From assembly GCA_023386455.1 (NCBI GenBank), contig JAEWJO010000698.1:1-7120 (forward strand): a DNA stretch of 7,120 bases. The letters are read 5' to 3'. The notes under the pieces were generated by a model that had not been told where the DNA came from, did no database searches, and saw nothing but the letters and a program-made list of their open reading frames with translations. A program made the translations under genes and the position numbers. Below are positions 5,671 through 7,120 of the stretch, one piece after another. Position 1 is the first letter of the stretch, and each line of letters begins with the position of its first letter. The DNA comes from Pseudomonadota bacterium (GTDB lineage: Bacteria; Myxococcota_A; Polyangia; Haliangiales; Haliangiaceae).

Positions 5671-6357
5671 TCACCGCCGAACGACGTGGGCGTAGCCGAG
5701 CCGCACGTAGAACGCCTCGAACGCGGTCCGTCCGCCCGGTCCCCAGGCGCCGTTGTCGATCAGGCCGCGCTCGCCTCTCGCCTCGAGCTCGAAGATGCCG
5801 AGCGTCGAGTCGAACGCGATGCTCGCGCCGACGACGACGCCGAGATCGAAGCGCGCGGGATACATCGGCCTGCCGACGCTCGGCGCGTCCTCGCAGGGCT
5901 CGTCGTACGGGACGGCCGCGCCCGCCATGAAGAAGCTGCCCGAGTTCTGGCAGCGCACGCGGAGCGCAGGCGCGAGGCCACCGGCGAACGCGAACCGCAC
6001 GGGAAGCTGGTGGCGCAACGGATCGATCCGCAGGAGCAGCGGTAGCTCGAGATAGTCGACATGGAACGTCGGCTGGGTGACCTCGAAGCCCTTCTGCACG
6101 TACACGAGCTCGGCCTGGACCAGCAGCGCGCGCACGAGCGGATAGCGAACGAACATCCCGGTCGCGATGCCGCGTCGCCGCGCTTGCGCCTGTAGGCTCT
6201 CGACGCAGTCGTCGCCGGGTGGCTGCGGTCCGCAGTCCGGATACGTCTGCTTCATGGTCGAGCTCAGTCCACCGACCGTCCCACCGACCTCGAGCTCGTC
6301 CGCGCGCGCGGTGCCGGCGAGCACGACGACCGCGACCAGAACGCGCGACGCCCACAT
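5671..6357 (-). CDS. Outer-membrane beta-barrel protein (PorT/OMP_b-brl-like)
   Basis: The 228-residue product has a signal peptide (MWASRVLVAVVVLAGTARA, cleavage near residue 19, followed by DELEVGG). The mature part has alternating hydrophobic strands, Gly-rich turns, and the strand pattern VDYLELPLLLRIDP (100-113), which is typical of small 8-stranded outer-membrane barrels of the PorT type; it ends in another strand, AFYVRLGYAHVV. A role as a small outer-membrane protein follows; ligand or partner is unknown. Four cysteines (42, 51, 136, 155) sit in predicted loop regions and could form two disulfides. The ATG at 6357 is 4 bases after the stop of the upstream mlrC-like gene, so the two form an operon. 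The purine run GAGGG before the ATG is too close to be a standard ribosome binding site, which suggests translational re-initiation. Confidence 0.75.
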   Translation of the reverse strand: MWASRVLVAVVVLAGTARADELEVGGTVGGLSSTMKQTYPDCGPQPPGDDCVESLQAQARRRGIATGMFVRYPLVRALLVQAELVYVQKGFEVTQPTFHVDYLELPLLLRIDPLRHQLPVRFAFAGGLAPALRVRCQNSGSFFMAGAAVPYDEPCEDAPSVGRPMYPARFDLGVVVGASIAFDSTLGIFELEARGERGLIDNGAWGPGGRTAFEAFYVRLGYAHVVRR

Positions 6358-6361
6358 GCCC

Positions 6362-7120
6362 TCAGCTTACGCCGCGTCGCACGCGATCGCGAGGCCGCCA
6401 ATCGTCGACGGGGTCGCGAGGGTGCATCGGCCCGTCGAACGGGAGCTGGAACGCGGCATCGAAGTCCGTCGCGCCGCGCGTACGTACGAAGATCGTCTTA
6501 CGGTTGTACGCGGCGAAGAACATGAGGAATGGAAAGAAGTTCTTCACCATGACGATGTCGGCGCGGAACGGGTCGAGCCCGACCTCCGTGTAGAACGACG
6601 GCCGCATCACCATCGAGGGTCCCTCGGTGATCACGACCCGCACGTCGTCGACGGCGAGGACGACCGTTCGCCCGAACCCGTGGCGGTCGTGCTTGCTGAC
6701 GACGGTGCCGCGCACCGGCAGCGGCGCGGAGCTCGTGGGATCGAGCGTGCCGCCGATCGTCAGCGCGACGACATCGCCGGGCTCGCGCGGCCACAGCGTC
6801 GCGATCGCGGCCGGATCGCGCACCGCCGCGAACGAGCGCATCCCCTTGCCCTCCTCGATCAGCGCGCGCAAGAGGTGAGTCGAGTCGCCGGGCGCGCCGG
6901 CAGTGACGACGTCGGACGCGTCGGCCATCGTCACGCAGCCGAGCTTGCGCCGGAACTTCGCGGCGCGCGCGGTCGCGATCGCCTCGCTCGCCCCGGGAAA
7001 CCGCGGCGGCTGCTCGTGCCGGCGCTCCCAGCACATCTCGGCCAGCTCGTCGGCGAGCCGGTCGGCCGCGGCGGCGTCGTTGGCGGTGACGACGAGCGTC
7101 GACCAGCCGAGCGACGGGCT
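6362..7120 (-). CDS. MlrC-like M81 family metallopeptidase, C-terminal half (5' end beyond window)
   Basis: The frame is open from the window edge to TGA at 6362-6364, giving the last 252 residues of a protein that is normally near 500. A short open frame from 7036 is not the true start: coding continues through it to 7120 (LGWSTLVVTANDAAAADRLADELAEM matches the region before the MlrC C-terminal domain). Landmarks are the GAPGDSTHLLRALIEEG block, TIGGTLDP, VRGTVVS, DVRVVITEG, and VGLDPFRADIVMVKN near the end. MlrC of the microcystin pathway cleaves linear peptides, and other members are amidase-like hydrolases; the zinc-binding residues lie in the N-terminal half, outside the window, so activity cannot be judged. 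The late motif reads VKNFFPF rather than the VKS..HFR pattern of many members, so this may be a distinct subfamily. It is the first visible gene of the minus-strand run. Confidence 0.85.
   Translation of the reverse strand, partial: SPSLGWSTLVVTANDAAAADRLADELAEMCWERRHEQPPRFPGASEAIATARAAKFRRKLGCVTMADASDVVTAGAPGDSTHLLRALIEEGKGMRSFAAVRDPAAIATLWPREPGDVVALTIGGTLDPTSSAPLPVRGTVVSKHDRHGFGRTVVLAVDDVRVVITEGPSMVMRPSFYTEVGLDPFRADIVMVKNFFPFLMFFAAYNRKTIFVRTRGATDFDAAFQLPFDGPMHPRDPVDDWRPRDRVRRGVS

Noticed and set aside
4844..6355. Minus-strand frame of about 500 codons overlapping the barrel gene and the helicase N-terminus
   Set aside because: Considered as a possible frameshifted N-terminal arm of the helicase, but its translation is Arg/Ala-rich with no coiled-coil heptads, and the barrel gene in another frame has a clear signal peptide and strand pattern.
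6362..7036. A complete 224-residue gene starting at ATG 7036
   Set aside because: The frame stays open to the window edge, and the residues upstream of that Met continue the MlrC-family pattern, so it is an internal Met of a truncated gene.
2840..7120. A defence island or mobile element around the helicase
   Set aside because: Superfamily 1 helicases occur in some defence systems, but no nuclease, methyltransferase, reverse transcriptase, integrase or terminal repeat accompanies this one, and the HelD-type N-terminal block points elsewhere.

Overview
The window is high-GC bacterial chromosomal DNA. Codons ending in G or C dominate, genes are packed almost without gaps, and several predicted products are exported: a TPR/PEGA-like protein, an outer-membrane barrel and a secreted lipin-like phosphatase. 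This mix resembles the predatory or soil Myxococcota (former Deltaproteobacteria, e.g. Haliangiales/Kofleriaceae-like). That assignment is an inference from gene style; no marker gene in the window settles it.

Layout. Bases 1-127 hold the last 41 codons of a plus-strand gene with a Lys/Pro-rich tail. Its stop codon directly abuts the start of a plus-strand gene (128-1189) for an exported TPR + PEGA-like protein with a beta-rich C-terminus. That gene converges on ttcA (1186-2073, minus), which encodes the tRNA 2-thiocytidine synthetase; the two stop codons overlap. ttcA diverges from a TSUP (TauE/SafE-type) membrane permease (2072-2839, plus), and both start codons are read from the same CATG palindrome. 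The permease converges, across a 50-base hairpin-containing spacer, on a minus-strand run. In transcription order that run is: the C-terminal half of an MlrC/M81-type metallopeptidase (6362-7120, running off the right edge), an outer-membrane beta-barrel protein (5671-6357), a HelD/UvrD-like superfamily 1 helicase without the usual N-terminal coiled-coil (3835-5562), and a secreted LNS2/lipin-like phosphatidate phosphatase (2890-3825).

Functional reading. mlrC-like and the barrel gene are 4 bases apart, and helicase and phosphatase are 9 bases apart, so each pair is probably co-transcribed. A 108-base spacer with an inverted repeat and a possible promoter separates the two pairs. ttcA and the TSUP permease could be linked through sulfur metabolism, but the sequence does not prove it. 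I see no tRNA or rRNA gene, insertion sequence, CRISPR array, phage gene or recognisable defence system. The longest gene-free stretch is 108 bases. I found no convincing undescribed multi-gene system. The items most worth a second look are the short HelD-like helicase, the secreted lipin-type phosphatase next to it, and the overlapping divergent start codons.
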